From positions 62,001 to 126,000 of the forward strand of contig NZ_BMGB01000001.1 of assembly GCF_014639655.1 (NCBI RefSeq): a DNA stretch of 64,000 bases, read 5' to 3'. The notes under the pieces are model-generated. The model saw only the letters and a program-made list of their open reading frames with translations, searched no databases and was not told where the DNA came from. The stretch is from Conyzicola nivalis. Lineage in GTDB: Bacteria > Actinomycetota > Actinomycetes > Actinomycetales > Microbacteriaceae. Shown one piece after another: positions 10,724-18,723 of the stretch (positions are counted from its first letter, which is position 1; each line of letters starts with the position of its first letter). Made by a program: the position numbers and the translations under genes.

Positions 10724-10767
10724 GGATGCCGCGGCTCCCGTTCCCCGGAACGTGAGCCGCGGCATCC
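10724..10767. terminator. Strong hairpin between gltA and the convergent gene
   Basis: A perfect 14-bp stem pairs GGATGCCGCGGCTC (10724-10737) with GAGCCGCGGCATCC (10754-10767) around a 16-base loop. It lies between two converging genes and could terminate both. A clear T tract is lacking, so Rho-independent action is likely but not certain. Confidence 0.7.
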
Positions 10768-10803
10768 GTCGTTTCGCGGCCCGAGCCTTATACGCCTTGC
10801 GCC

Positions 10804-11307
10804 CTAGCCGACCGGGGTCGCCGTCAGCGTGACCCGGCGGTAGCCGATACCGAAATCGCCCGCGGCACTGGGGCTGCAGCGGATGCCGAGCGTGACCGCG
10901 GGTACGTCGTAGATAGCGCCGGCGCCGAGGCGCGTCCATTCGCCGTTGCCGGGCACCGGGAACACCGTGTCGTCGAGGTAGCCGATGCGCCCGCTCGCGT
11001 CGATGAGCCCGCACTCGAGTACGGTGTCGCGCCGGTCGGCGAAGAACTGCACCTCGGCGCCATACTCGACCCGGTAGGTGCCGTCGGCCACCGTGAGATT
11101 CGTGAGCGCGAGCTGCTGGCCCGGCTGAAAGAACCCGACACGCAGCGCGGAGTCGTCCTGCGCCCGCCCTGGCATACCCCAGACGACGCTCGCGCCGGCG
11201 ACGGCGGCGGCGGCCACCCCGGCGAAAACTGCCAAATGAAGGAAAAACCGGGTGCGAGTCACAGCTTTCCGCGCCGGCGAGGGGTGCCGCGCGAAGATCT
11301 CCTTCAT
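10804..11307 (-). CDS. Putative secreted or membrane-anchored protein, unknown function
   Basis: I do not recognise this 167-residue protein. A basic N-terminus is followed by one hydrophobic segment (about residues 26-46), acting as signal or anchor. The exported part is beta-rich by appearance and has two cysteines (in ECGLID and IRCSPS) that could form a disulfide. The gene starts 13 bp after the end of dapD on the same strand and may be cotranscribed. The first 28 codons are entirely encoded by an 86-bp element with 15-bp inverted ends (11229-11314). An alternative start is the GTG at residue 16 (VTRTRFF), which would leave a shorter signal sequence. Confidence 0.65.
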   Translation of the reverse strand: MKEIFARHPSPARKAVTRTRFFLHLAVFAGVAAAAVAGASVVWGMPGRAQDDSALRVGFFQPGQQLALTNLTVADGTYRVEYGAEVQFFADRRDTVLECGLIDASGRIGYLDDTVFPVPGNGEWTRLGAGAIYDVPAVTLGIRCSPSAAGDFGIGYRRVTLTATPVG

Positions 11308-11314
11308 TTGGCAG
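11229..11314. repeat. Perfect 15-bp inverted repeat flanking 56 bp
   Basis: CTGCCAAATGAAGGA (11229-11243) is repeated exactly inverted as TCCTTCATTTGGCAG (11300-11314). Both arms are coding: one arm supplies the ATG-AAG-GA start of the gene at 11307, the other encodes its FLHLA segment in the hydrophobic helix. A perfect inverted pair of this length is unlikely by chance at this distance. It could be an invertible segment, a small mobile remnant or a hairpin around the start codon. Confidence 0.6.
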
Positions 11315-11320
11315 GTCCGG

Positions 11321-12283
11321 CTAGGCGTGCAGCGCCGAGTTCAGCTCGATGCCGGTGCCCGAGCGGGCCAGCACCTCGACCGCGCCGGTGAGCGAATTGC
11401 GGCGGAACAGCAGCCCGGGCACGCCGCTGAGCTCGGCAGCCTTCACGGTGCGCTGCGCAGCGACGGGCTCGGCGTCCGAACCCTTGGGGGCCACGACGAG
11501 CACCTTGGTGCCGGCGGTGACGTACAGCCCAGCCTCGACCACCGAGTCGTCGCCGATCGAGATGCCGATGCCCGAGTTGGCGCCGAGCAGCGCGCGTTCG
11601 CCGATCGTGACGCGCTGCGTTCCGCCGCCCGAGAGCGTGCCCATGATCGAGGCGCCTCCGCCGATGTCGGAGCCGTCGCCGACCACGACGCCCTGCGAGA
11701 TGCGTCCCTCGACCATCGAGGTGCCGAGCGTGCCGGCGTTGAAGTTCACGAAGCCCTCGTGCATCACGGTCGTGCCGGGGGCGAGGTGGGCGCCCAAGCG
11801 CACCCGCGACGCGTCGGCGATGCGCACGCGGGCGGGCACGACGTAGTCGAGCAGGCGCGGGAACTTGTCGATGCCGTGCGCCGAGATGCCGGCGCGCTGC
11901 AGCACGGGACGCAGACGGGTGAAGTCGTCGGGGTGCATCGGTCCCGCGGTGGTCCACGCCACGATGGGAAGGTACCCGAAGATGCCGTCGAGGTTGATCG
12001 TGTTGGGGGCCACGAGCAGGTGGCTGAGCAGGTGCAGGCGCAGGTAGGCGTCGGGGGTCGACGCCGGCGCGGCATCCAGATCGATCTGCACCGTCTGGAA
12101 GTCGACGTGCACGTTCCTGCGCTCGTCCGGTCCGAGCAGCGGCTCGAGCTCGGCCGGCGCGATGTACGGGTCGACGCCCGCCGGGAACTCGCCGAGAACC
12201 GGCGTCGGGAACCAGGTGTCGAGCACGGTCGAGTCGGCGGCGATCGTGGCGAGGCCGTAGCCCCAGGCGGCGCGAGAAGTCAT
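11321..12283 (-). CDS. dapD: Tetrahydrodipicolinate N-succinyltransferase DapD
   Basis: DapD adds a succinyl group from succinyl-CoA to tetrahydrodipicolinate, the committed step of the succinylase lysine/DAP pathway. The 320-residue product has an N-terminal alpha/beta domain and a left-handed beta-helix of hexapeptide repeats (about residues 155-280, including [15 protein letters not shown] and [14 protein letters not shown]), as in the actinobacterial DapD group. It is transcribed divergently from dapE. TACGCT (12290-12295) is 6 nt from its ATG, so the transcript is probably leaderless. Confidence 0.95.
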   Translation of the reverse strand: MTSRAAWGYGLATIAADSTVLDTWFPTPVLGEFPAGVDPYIAPAELEPLLGPDERRNVHVDFQTVQIDLDAAPASTPDAYLRLHLLSHLLVAPNTINLDGIFGYLPIVAWTTAGPMHPDDFTRLRPVLQRAGISAHGIDKFPRLLDYVVPARVRIADASRVRLGAHLAPGTTVMHEGFVNFNAGTLGTSMVEGRISQGVVVGDGSDIGGGASIMGTLSGGGTQRVTIGERALLGANSGIGISIGDDSVVEAGLYVTAGTKVLVVAPKGSDAEPVAAQRTVKAAELSGVPGLLFRRNSLTGAVEVLARSGTGIELNSALHA

Positions 12284-12289
12284 GCCCCC

Positions 12290-12308
12290 AGCGTACCGAC
12301 CCTAAACT
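12290..12308. promoter_or_regulatory. Face-to-face leaderless promoters of dapD and dapE
   Basis: The dapD -10 (TACGCT on the minus strand, plus-strand 12290-12295) is 6 nt from its start. The dapE -10 (TAAACT, 12303-12308) is 7 nt from its start. The two start codons are only 32 bp apart, so the -35 region of each gene must lie inside the coding sequence of the other. Polymerases at the two promoters would compete, which may balance expression of the two pathway genes. Confidence 0.6.
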
Positions 12309-12315
12309 TGACCCC

Positions 12316-13413
12316 ATGCCCGTCGCCGACACCACGCTGCCCGTTCTCGACCTCAGCCAGACCTCGATCGACATCACCCGCCAGTTGTGCGACATCGAGT
12401 CGGTGTCGGGCAACGAGGGGCCGATCACCGAGGCGATCCTCGTCGCGCTGGCCGGTGCGGAGCACCTCGAGGTGCTGCGCGACGGCGACGTCGTGATCGC
12501 CCGCACCAACCTCGGCCGCGACAAGCGCGTCGTGATCGCCGGCCACACCGACACGGTCCCGCTGAACGACAACCTCCCGACCCGCTACGAGACCGAAGAC
12601 GGGGTCGAGTACCTCTGGGGCCGCGGCACCGTCGACATGAAGTCGGGTGTCGCCGTGCAGCTCAAGCTCGCCGTCGAACTCACCGAGCCCGCCGTCGACA
12701 TCACCTGGCTCTGGTACGACCACGAGGAGGTCTCCGCCGACCTCAACGGTCTCAAGCGCCTCGCCGACAACCGCCCCGACCTCCTGCAGGGCGACTTCGC
12801 GATCCTCGGAGAGCCGACGCGCTCGGAGATAGAGGGCGGATGCAACGGCAACGCCCGAATCGAGGTGCGCACCTTCGGCCTCCGCGCGCACTCCGCGCGG
12901 GCCTGGGTCGGTCACAATGCCATCCACGACCTGTCCCCGATTCTCGACACCCTCGCCGCCTACGTTCCCCGCGAGGTGGAGGTCGACGGGCTCGTCTACC
13001 GTGAGGGGCTGAACGCCGTCGGCATCACCGGTGGTGTCGCCGGAAACGTCATTCCCGACGCCGCGATGGTGCACATCAACTACCGGTTCGCGCCGAGCCG
13101 CTCGGGCGAGGAGGCCATCGCCCACCTGCGCGAACTCTTCGAGGGTTACGACGTGACGGTCGTCGACCTCGCCGAGGGCGCCCGTCCGGGGCTCGACGCC
13201 CCGCTCGCCCAGGACCTCCTCGCGGCCGTCGGCGGCGAGGCCAAGCCCAAGTACGGCTGGACCGACGTCGCCCGCTTCTCGGCGCTCGGTATGCCCGCCG
13301 TGAACTACGGACCCGGCGACCCGCTCAAAGCGCACGCCGACGACGAACGCGTCGCGGTCGACCAGATCACCGCGTGCGAGCAGGGGTTGCGCGCATGGCT
13401 CATGACGGGCTGA
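12316..13413 (+). CDS. dapE: Succinyl-diaminopimelate desuccinylase DapE
   Basis: DapE hydrolyses N-succinyl-L,L-diaminopimelate to L,L-DAP and succinate with two zinc ions. The 365-residue product is an M20-family metallohydrolase. Metal-ligand regions are visible: AGHTDTVPL (His), GRGTVDMKSG (bridging Asp), WYDHEEVS (catalytic and ligand Glu) and the C-terminal PLKAHADDE (His). The length is typical. It begins at ATG 12316 with a leaderless-type promoter. The following glycosyltransferase overlaps its 3' end by 19 bp. Confidence 0.95.
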   Translation: MPVADTTLPVLDLSQTSIDITRQLCDIESVSGNEGPITEAILVALAGAEHLEVLRDGDVVIARTNLGRDKRVVIAGHTDTVPLNDNLPTRYETEDGVEYLWGRGTVDMKSGVAVQLKLAVELTEPAVDITWLWYDHEEVSADLNGLKRLADNRPDLLQGDFAILGEPTRSEIEGGCNGNARIEVRTFGLRAHSARAWVGHNAIHDLSPILDTLAAYVPREVEVDGLVYREGLNAVGITGGVAGNVIPDAAMVHINYRFAPSRSGEEAIAHLRELFEGYDVTVVDLAEGARPGLDAPLAQDLLAAVGGEAKPKYGWTDVARFSALGMPAVNYGPGDPLKAHADDERVAVDQITACEQGLRAWLMTG

Positions 13414-14648
13414 GCGAGCTGATCGGAACGGGCGGCGGTCGCGCGCCGACGAAACCCAGCCCGGCGGTCTGGCTGAAGGTCCGTTACCGGTTGACGGCAT
13501 GGTGGGCACGAGTGCTCGTCGTCTTCGTCGTCTCCCGGGTCGTCACTAGCGCGATCCTGCTCTGGTTCGCGTCGCGGCAGGAGGCGAACGCCTGGACGGG
13601 GGCACACCCGGGCTACCTCGACTTCGCCAAGATGTGGGACGGCCACTGGTATTTCATCGTCGCCCTCGCCGGCTACCCGAGCGAACTGCCGATGACCGAC
13701 GACGGTCACGTGGGGGAGAGCGCGTGGGCGTTTATGCCCGCCTACCCGTTCCTGGTGCGCGGGCTGATGTTCGTCTCCGGTCTCGACTTCCGCGCCGTCG
13801 CGGTGTTCGTCTCGGTGGCGTTCGCGCTCGGCACCGCCCTGATGTTCTACAAACTCATGAGGCTCGTGCTGCCGGAGGGAACGGCGCTCTTCTCGGTAGT
13901 GCTCTACTGCTTCGCCCCGCTCTCGCCGATCCTGCAGGTGGCCTACGCCGAGTCGATGCAGGCGTTCTTCCTCACCGTCGCGCTCTACCTGCTGATGAAG
14001 CGCGACTACTGGGCACTGCTGCCCGTCGTGGTCGTGATGTCGCTCACACGGCCGAGCGGCCTGGCCTTCGCCCTCGCGCTCGGCCTGCACGTGGTGTACC
14101 GGTGGGTGCGGCGTGACCGGGATCCTTTCGGGCGGCGGGAGATCGTGGCATCCGTCACCGCCGGCCTGGTCAGCGTCGCGAGCGGGTTCGCCTGGCTCTT
14201 CGTGGCGGCCGCCACTACCGGCTCCCTCACCGCGTACACCGACACCGAACTCGCCTGGCGCTCGGCCTACATCGGGTATCAGGAGCTGGTGCCGCTCACG
14301 CCGTGGTTCCTCGGTGCGAACTTCTGGGTTCCCGGCGCACTCGGCGTCGGGCTGCTGGTCGCCGCGGTGGTGGCCTTCGCCGCCTTAATGTTCACGCCGG
14401 CCGTGCGGCGGTTGGGTCCCGACATCCGGTTCTGGGTCGCCAGCTACGTGCTCTACCTGCTCGCCGTGTTCTTCCCGCAGTCGAGCACGTTCCGGCTGCT
14501 GCTCCCGGTGTTCCCGCTCTGGGGTGCTCTCGCGCAACCGCGTTCCCTGGTCTACCGTCTGGCCCTGGTCGGCCTGTGCATCGCCGGCCAGTTCGGTTGG
14601 ATCCACATCGCCTGGTGGGTCGACGGGTACGACTGGACGCCGCCGTAA
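13395..14648 (+). CDS. PIG-V-like integral membrane glycosyltransferase
   Basis: The product (417 residues from ATG 13395) has about ten hydrophobic helices. The early loop sequence MWDGHWYF fits the WDG-Y motif region of the PIG-V/GPI-mannosyltransferase 2-like family, which in Actinobacteria uses polyprenyl-phosphate mannose to extend lipid or protein glycans at the outer face of the membrane. I chose ATG 13395 because AGGGG at 13382-13386 is suitably placed; an in-frame GTG at 13374 would add 7 residues. The gene overlaps dapE by 19 bp and is probably cotranscribed. The acceptor cannot be told from sequence. Confidence 0.75.
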   Translation: MAHDGLSELIGTGGGRAPTKPSPAVWLKVRYRLTAWWARVLVVFVVSRVVTSAILLWFASRQEANAWTGAHPGYLDFAKMWDGHWYFIVALAGYPSELPMTDDGHVGESAWAFMPAYPFLVRGLMFVSGLDFRAVAVFVSVAFALGTALMFYKLMRLVLPEGTALFSVVLYCFAPLSPILQVAYAESMQAFFLTVALYLLMKRDYWALLPVVVVMSLTRPSGLAFALALGLHVVYRWVRRDRDPFGRREIVASVTAGLVSVASGFAWLFVAAATTGSLTAYTDTELAWRSAYIGYQELVPLTPWFLGANFWVPGALGVGLLVAAVVAFAALMFTPAVRRLGPDIRFWVASYVLYLLAVFFPQSSTFRLLLPVFPLWGALAQPRSLVYRLALVGLCIAGQFGWIHIAWWVDGYDWTPP

Positions 14649-14730
14649 TCAGCTAGTTAAGTTACGCTCGGTTTTTCTCATACCGATTCATAGTCAATAA
14701 TGGGTAGGTACCTATGAAAGGGGACTTCAG

Positions 14731-14904
14731 ATGGCAGCCATGAAACCGAGGACCGGCGACGGCCCAATGGAGGCTGTGAAAGAAGGTCGCCTCATCATCG
14801 TTCGTGTTCCGCTCGAGGGTGGGGGCCGGCTCGTAGTGTCGGTCAACGACGCTGAAGCAAAAGAGCTCCACGACGCTCTCGCGGGCGTCGTCGCGACCGC
14901 TTAA
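14731..14904 (+). CDS. Small DUF3117 protein
   Basis: This 57-residue protein starts MAAMKPRTGDGPMEAV and matches the actinobacterial DUF3117 family (Rv1211-like), whose members are 55-75 residues and have no assigned function. The middle part (EGRLIIVRVPLEGGGRL) is likely a beta-hairpin. A clear ribosome site GAAAGGGG (14716-14723) precedes the ATG, and a strong terminator follows 14 bp after the stop, so it is a monocistronic unit. The upstream 80 bp include a 10-bp palindrome TAGGTACCTA (14705-14714). Confidence 0.9.
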   Translation: MAAMKPRTGDGPMEAVKEGRLIIVRVPLEGGGRLVVSVNDAEAKELHDALAGVVATA

Positions 14905-14917
14905 CAGATTTCCTACG

Positions 14918-14960
14918 AGAAACCCGCGTGATCTCCCGATCGGGAGTCACGCGGGTTTCT
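14918..14960. terminator. Bidirectional hairpin terminator
   Basis: AGAAACCCGCGTGA (14918-14931) pairs perfectly with TCACGCGGGTTTCT (14947-14960), and the inner bases add a CTCCCG/CGGGAG stem. The A-rich left edge and T-rich right edge make it usable in both directions, serving DUF3117 on the plus strand and the O-methyltransferase on the minus strand. Confidence 0.9.
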
Positions 14961-14976
14961 GCGTTTAAGTCCGTCG

Positions 14977-15609
14977 TCAGTCGGCGATCTTGGTGAGCTG
15001 CAGCAGTCCGTCGCCGACGGGGGAGAGCGAGCTGATGACCGCGGATGACTCGGCGACCTCTCTCAGCAACGTGCGGAATCCCGTCACGGTGTCATCGCGC
15101 TGGGCCGGGTCGGCGACCCGCCCGCGCCACAGCGCGTGCGCCACGACGACGGTGCCGCCCGTGCGCACCATGCGCAGGCCGTGCTCGACGTACTCGATCA
15201 CCGAGTACGGGTCGGCGTCGACGAGGACCAGGTCGTAGCTCGACTCGTTCATGCGCGGCAGCACGTCGAGCGCGCGGCCGGCGATGAGGCGGACCCGGTT
15301 CGCGGGGATATCGGCTGCGGTGAAGGTGACCTTGGCGAGCTGCTGGTGGTCGATCTCCGAGTCGATCGACGTGAGAACGGCATTGGGTGCGCCCGTGAGC
15401 ATCCAGAGCCCGGAGACGCCGAGCCCGGTGCCGATCTCCATGATGTTGCTGGCGTTGGTCGCGGCGGCGAGCACCGCGAGCTGGGCGCCCGTCGCGGGCG
15501 ACACGGGTTCGACCCCTACCTCGACGGAGTGTTGACGCGCGAGCGCAATCTCCGGTCGTTCGACGATGAATTCTTCCGCGAACTTCCAGCTCGACTCTTT
15601 ACCTGCCAC
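14977..15609 (-). CDS. SAM-dependent O-methyltransferase (class I, catechol-type)
   Basis: The 210-residue product (start GTG 15609) belongs to the small O-methyltransferase family (methyltransferase_3, Rv1220c-like). SAM-binding motif I is MEIGTGLGVSGLWM, followed by the acidic loop SIDSEID and VLVDADPYS. I chose GTG 15609 because AAGGAG lies 6 nt upstream; the frame stays open 15 codons further but without a ribosome site. It is divergent from tatB, an arrangement like the mycobacterial Rv1220c-tatB region except that sigE, rseA and htrA are absent between them here. The substrate is unknown. Confidence 0.9.
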   Translation of the reverse strand: MAGKESSWKFAEEFIVERPEIALARQHSVEVGVEPVSPATGAQLAVLAAATNASNIMEIGTGLGVSGLWMLTGAPNAVLTSIDSEIDHQQLAKVTFTAADIPANRVRLIAGRALDVLPRMNESSYDLVLVDADPYSVIEYVEHGLRMVRTGGTVVVAHALWRGRVADPAQRDDTVTGFRTLLREVAESSAVISSLSPVGDGLLQLTKIAD

Positions 15610-15674
15610 CAACGACTCCTTGTTCGTCCCCCACTGTAAGCCAGTCCCCGGCAAGCAGGGACTATTCTGGGCGG

Positions 15675-16034
15675 GTGTCCTTTGGGTTGACGTTCGAGAA
15701 GCTGGTGATCATCGGGATCATCGCCGTCTTCCTGCTCGGACCCGAACGGCTGCCCTACTACGCGTCGCAGCTCGCGCGCCTCACCAAGACCGTGCGCGGC
15801 ATGGCGAACGGCGCGAAAGAGCGCATGCGGGAGGAGATGGGGCCCGACTTCGACGAGGTCGACTGGAAGAAGCTCGACCCCCGCCAGTACGATCCGCGGC
15901 GGATCATCCGCGAAGCCCTCGTCGACGACGAGCCCGTCCCCGTGATCAAGCCGCCCATCGTGTCCGCCTACGCCCAGCGGCAGGCCCTGCTGCGCGACGG
16001 CAAGCCGGCGCCGTTCGACTCCGAGGCCACCTAG
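15675..16034 (+). CDS. tatB: Sec-independent (Tat) translocase subunit TatB
   Basis: TatB works with TatC to recognise twin-arginine signal peptides. The 119-residue product has the usual order: short periplasmic N-terminus, one membrane helix (LVIIGIIAVFLLGPERLP, with the conserved hinge GPERLP), then an amphipathic helix and a polar tail. GPERLP and length favour TatB over TatA. It starts with GTG at 15675, 6 nt after TATTCT (15663-15668), suggesting a leaderless transcript. EfeB in this window has a Tat signal and is a likely client. tatA and tatC are not in the window. Confidence 0.93.
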   Translation: MSFGLTFEKLVIIGIIAVFLLGPERLPYYASQLARLTKTVRGMANGAKERMREEMGPDFDEVDWKKLDPRQYDPRRIIREALVDDEPVPVIKPPIVSAYAQRQALLRDGKPAPFDSEAT

Positions 16035-16036
16035 CT

Positions 16037-16076
16037 GCTGGTCGATTAGCTCGCTCCGCGGGCGTATCGAGACCCC
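16037..16076. repeat. Dispersed repeat, family A copy
   Basis: GCTGGTCGATTAGCTCGCTC followed by CGCGGGCGTATCGAGACCC lies between the convergent ends of tatB and the aldehyde dehydrogenase. It shares the GGTCGA-TAG and GTATCGA-ACC ends with the copies at 10651-10722 and 17657-17712. Confidence 0.65.
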
Positions 16077-16079
16077 CGT

Positions 16080-17630
16080 TCAGCGGCGCCGCAGCGCCTT
16101 CAGCAGCACGAGCACGCCCACCATCAGGCCCGCGGACGCGGCGAACTCCCGTCCGCTGCGCGGCAGCGTGAACAGACCCGTGGATGCCGCGACGGTGCGC
16201 GCCTCCACGAAGCGCAGCAGCCCCTCGGGGCCGTTGCGACGCCCGAGCCCCGACTGCTTCATGCCGCCCATCGGAGCGTCGATGCTGGAGAACGTTGCGC
16301 GATAGCCCTCGTTGATGTTGACGCTGCCCGCGTCGAGGCGTTCGGCGACGCGCCTGGCGCGGGAGACGGAGCCGGCGAAGACCGACGCGTTGAGGCCGAA
16401 CTCGGAGGCGTTCGCCGCCGCGACCGCTTCGTCCTCGCTCTGCACGACGTGGATGGCGACGACGGGCCCGAAGGTTTCTTCCGTCGCGCAGAGCATGTCG
16501 TCGGTGACGTCGGCGAGCACCGTCGGTTCGAAGAAGAACGGTCCGAGGTCGGGTCGGGCACGGCCCCCCGTGAGCAGCATCGCGCCCTTCGCGACCGCGT
16601 CGTCGACGTGGGCCTGCACGCGTTCGAGCTGGGCGGCGGAGGTGAGCGAGCCGACATCCGTCGAGAAGGCGAGGTCGGCGCCCTGCTTCAACTGCGCGAC
16701 CCGCTCGACGAACAGCCGGGTGAAGGAGTCGGCGACGTGCCGCTGCACGTAGATGCGTTCGATCGACACGCACAGCTGCCCCATTGACGAGTAGCAGGCG
16801 TAGACGGCGTCGGCGGCGGCCTTCGCCGGGTCGACGTCGTCGAGCACGATGAGCGGGTTCTTGCCGCCGAGCTCGAGCGAGGCGCCGATGAGGCGTCCGG
16901 CCGCCCGCACGCCGACGCTCGTGCCGGTGGGCGTGCTGCCCGTGAAACAGACGTAGTCGGCGTTGTCGACCACCGCGTTGCCGATCTCGGCGCCGTCGCC
17001 GGCGACCACCGACCACAGTGCCGCGGGGACGCCGGCCTCGATGAAGGCGCGGCGGGAGGCGAGGATCGTGAGTGCGCCCTGGTTGTCGGCCTTCTGCACT
17101 ACGCCGTTGCCGGCGGCCAGGGCGGGGATCACGTCCATGAGCGAGAGGCTCAGCGGGTAGTTCCAGGGCGTGATCACGCCGACCATGCCCTTCGGCCGGT
17201 AGCTCACCCGCGTGCTGACCACGAAGGGGATGCCCGAGCGGCGGCGACTCGACGCGAGCACCGAGTGGGCGGAGACGGCGTAGTAACGCGTGACGCTCGC
17301 GCCGCTGAAGACCTCCTCGAAGGCCTGTCCGCGGGTCTTGCCGGTCTCAGACTGCAGGGTGTTCATCAGCTCTTCGCTGTTGCGCAGCAGCAGGTCGTGG
17401 GCCCGAAGCAGCACGGCCCGGCGATGCGCTGGCCCCGCGGCCAGCCAGGCGTGCTGCGCGACCCGTCCGGCCGCGGCGGCGGCGGCCACGTCGTGCGCCG
17501 TGCTGATCGGGACCTCGTGCGACACCTCGCCGGTGAACGGGGCGATGACGGGGGTGCTTGTGGTTCCCGTGAAGCTGAGATCGCTGACGAGTTCGGCGAC
17601 GAGTGTGCGGTTGAGGGCTGTTGCTGGCAT
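16080..17630 (-). CDS. NAD(P)-dependent aldehyde dehydrogenase, succinate-semialdehyde dehydrogenase-like (GabD2 type)
   Basis: The 516-residue product is an aldehyde dehydrogenase that oxidises an aldehyde to the acid. The catalytic Cys is in SSMGQLCVSIERIYV and the general base Glu in SLELGGKNP; the cofactor loop FTGSTPTG and the ETFGPV motif are present. Resemblance is closest to actinobacterial GabD2, so succinic semialdehyde is a reasonable but unproven substrate. The C-terminus carries an unusual hydrophobic tail (SAGLMVGVLVLLKALRRR) that looks like a membrane anchor. TAGGAT (plus-strand 17637-17642) is 6 nt from the ATG, indicating leaderless expression. A LysR gene lies just upstream. 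Confidence 0.88.
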   Translation of the reverse strand: MPATALNRTLVAELVSDLSFTGTTSTPVIAPFTGEVSHEVPISTAHDVAAAAAAGRVAQHAWLAAGPAHRRAVLLRAHDLLLRNSEELMNTLQSETGKTRGQAFEEVFSGASVTRYYAVSAHSVLASSRRRSGIPFVVSTRVSYRPKGMVGVITPWNYPLSLSLMDVIPALAAGNGVVQKADNQGALTILASRRAFIEAGVPAALWSVVAGDGAEIGNAVVDNADYVCFTGSTPTGTSVGVRAAGRLIGASLELGGKNPLIVLDDVDPAKAAADAVYACYSSMGQLCVSIERIYVQRHVADSFTRLFVERVAQLKQGADLAFSTDVGSLTSAAQLERVQAHVDDAVAKGAMLLTGGRARPDLGPFFFEPTVLADVTDDMLCATEETFGPVVAIHVVQSEDEAVAAANASEFGLNASVFAGSVSRARRVAERLDAGSVNINEGYRATFSSIDAPMGGMKQSGLGRRNGPEGLLRFVEARTVAASTGLFTLPRSGREFAASAGLMVGVLVLLKALRRR

Positions 17631-17656
17631 GTCTCGATCCTAGGGAGCGCCGTCGG

Positions 17657-17712
17657 GGTTTTGATACGGCCGCGAATCCTCCTCCGCAGGCTCAGCCGGC
17701 TTCTCAACCAGC
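17657..17712. repeat. Dispersed repeat, family A copy forming a gene end
   Basis: Read on the minus strand this element begins GCTGGTTGAGAAGCC and ends GTATCAAAACC, the hallmark ends of the family. Its TGA is the stop codon of the LysR gene, so the repeat supplies the last two codons and the stop. Confidence 0.65.
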
Positions 17713-18630
17713 TGACGCCGTTTCGTGCTCGGCCTGAAAGCGGGCGGCCTCGGTGCGCAACGCCTCCACCACGAGTCGTACCGACGGCCGCTCGGCCCGG
17801 TCGGGACGCATGAGCGCCGAGATCTTGCGCACCGCGCGCACGCCGGTGAGCGGCCGGGTGACGAGGCCGTTCTCGTGATCACGGGTGGTGAACCGGGGCA
17901 GGATCGCGATGCCGTGGCCCGCCGCGACGATCGACTCGACGATGCCGTTGTCGACGAAGCGCTGCATCACCCTGGCGGGCGAACCGTTCGCGGTCTCGAT
18001 CTGGCGCAGGATGCGGTCGAACGGGAAACCGGCGGGAACACCGATCCAGGTCTCGTCGATCACGTCTCTGGGCGAGAGCGACTTCTTCTCCGAGAGCGGG
18101 TGTCCCTCGGGCAGGGCCACATCGAGCGGCTCCGTCATGAGCGGCACGACTGCCAGCCCGCGCTCGCGCCACGACGGCAGGATCGCCGGCGCGTCGGCCA
18201 CGACGATATCGAAGTCGGGCGTCAGGTCGGCGAAGTCGGGGAGCAGGGGATCCTGGTCGCTGCAGTCGAGTGTGAGCCCGGCGACGTCCCGGATAGCGGT
18301 GAGCAGCCCGGGCAGCAGCATCTGCCCGCCGGTCGGAAAGATCGTGAGGGTCACATCGCCGCTCGGTGCCTGCTTGAAGTCGTTCCAGAGCGCGTCGGCC
18401 CGCTCGAGCGCGACGGCGACGTCGGTCGCAGTCTGCGCGAGCATGCGTCCCGCGCCGGTCAGCACGATGCCCCGGCCGCGGCGCTCGGTGAGGGGGATGC
18501 CCGCCTCGCGTTCGAGCACCTTGAGCTGCTGGGAAACCGCAGATGACGTGCGATTTGTCGCGGCTGCCACCGCCGTGATGCTTCCGCGCTCGGCGAGTTC
18601 GCGCAGCAGTTCCAACCGTCTCACGTCCAT
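17704..18630 (-). CDS. LysR-family transcriptional regulator
   Basis: The 308-residue product has an N-terminal winged helix-turn-helix (residues about 1-60, LRELAERGSITAVAAATN and SAVSQQLKVLE) and a C-terminal effector-binding domain of the LysR type. It lies divergently from a 36-residue membrane peptide gene with about 90 bp between them, the usual layout for a LysR regulator and its target. It could also control the aldehyde dehydrogenase that follows on the same strand. TAGAGT (plus-strand 18637-18642) is 6 nt from the ATG. The inducer is unknown. Its stop codon is contributed by a dispersed repeat. Confidence 0.9.
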   Translation of the reverse strand: MDVRRLELLRELAERGSITAVAAATNRTSSAVSQQLKVLEREAGIPLTERRGRGIVLTGAGRMLAQTATDVAVALERADALWNDFKQAPSGDVTLTIFPTGGQMLLPGLLTAIRDVAGLTLDCSDQDPLLPDFADLTPDFDIVVADAPAILPSWRERGLAVVPLMTEPLDVALPEGHPLSEKKSLSPRDVIDETWIGVPAGFPFDRILRQIETANGSPARVMQRFVDNGIVESIVAAGHGIAILPRFTTRDHENGLVTRPLTGVRAVRKISALMRPDRAERPSVRLVVEALRTEAARFQAEHETASAG

Positions 18631-18723
18631 GTAGCAACTCTACATATATGCACAAGAAGTATGCGATTGTGCTAACGCTTCGGCAGGGCTTGAATTGTTT
18701 CAGACCTAGAGAAAGAAATACCC

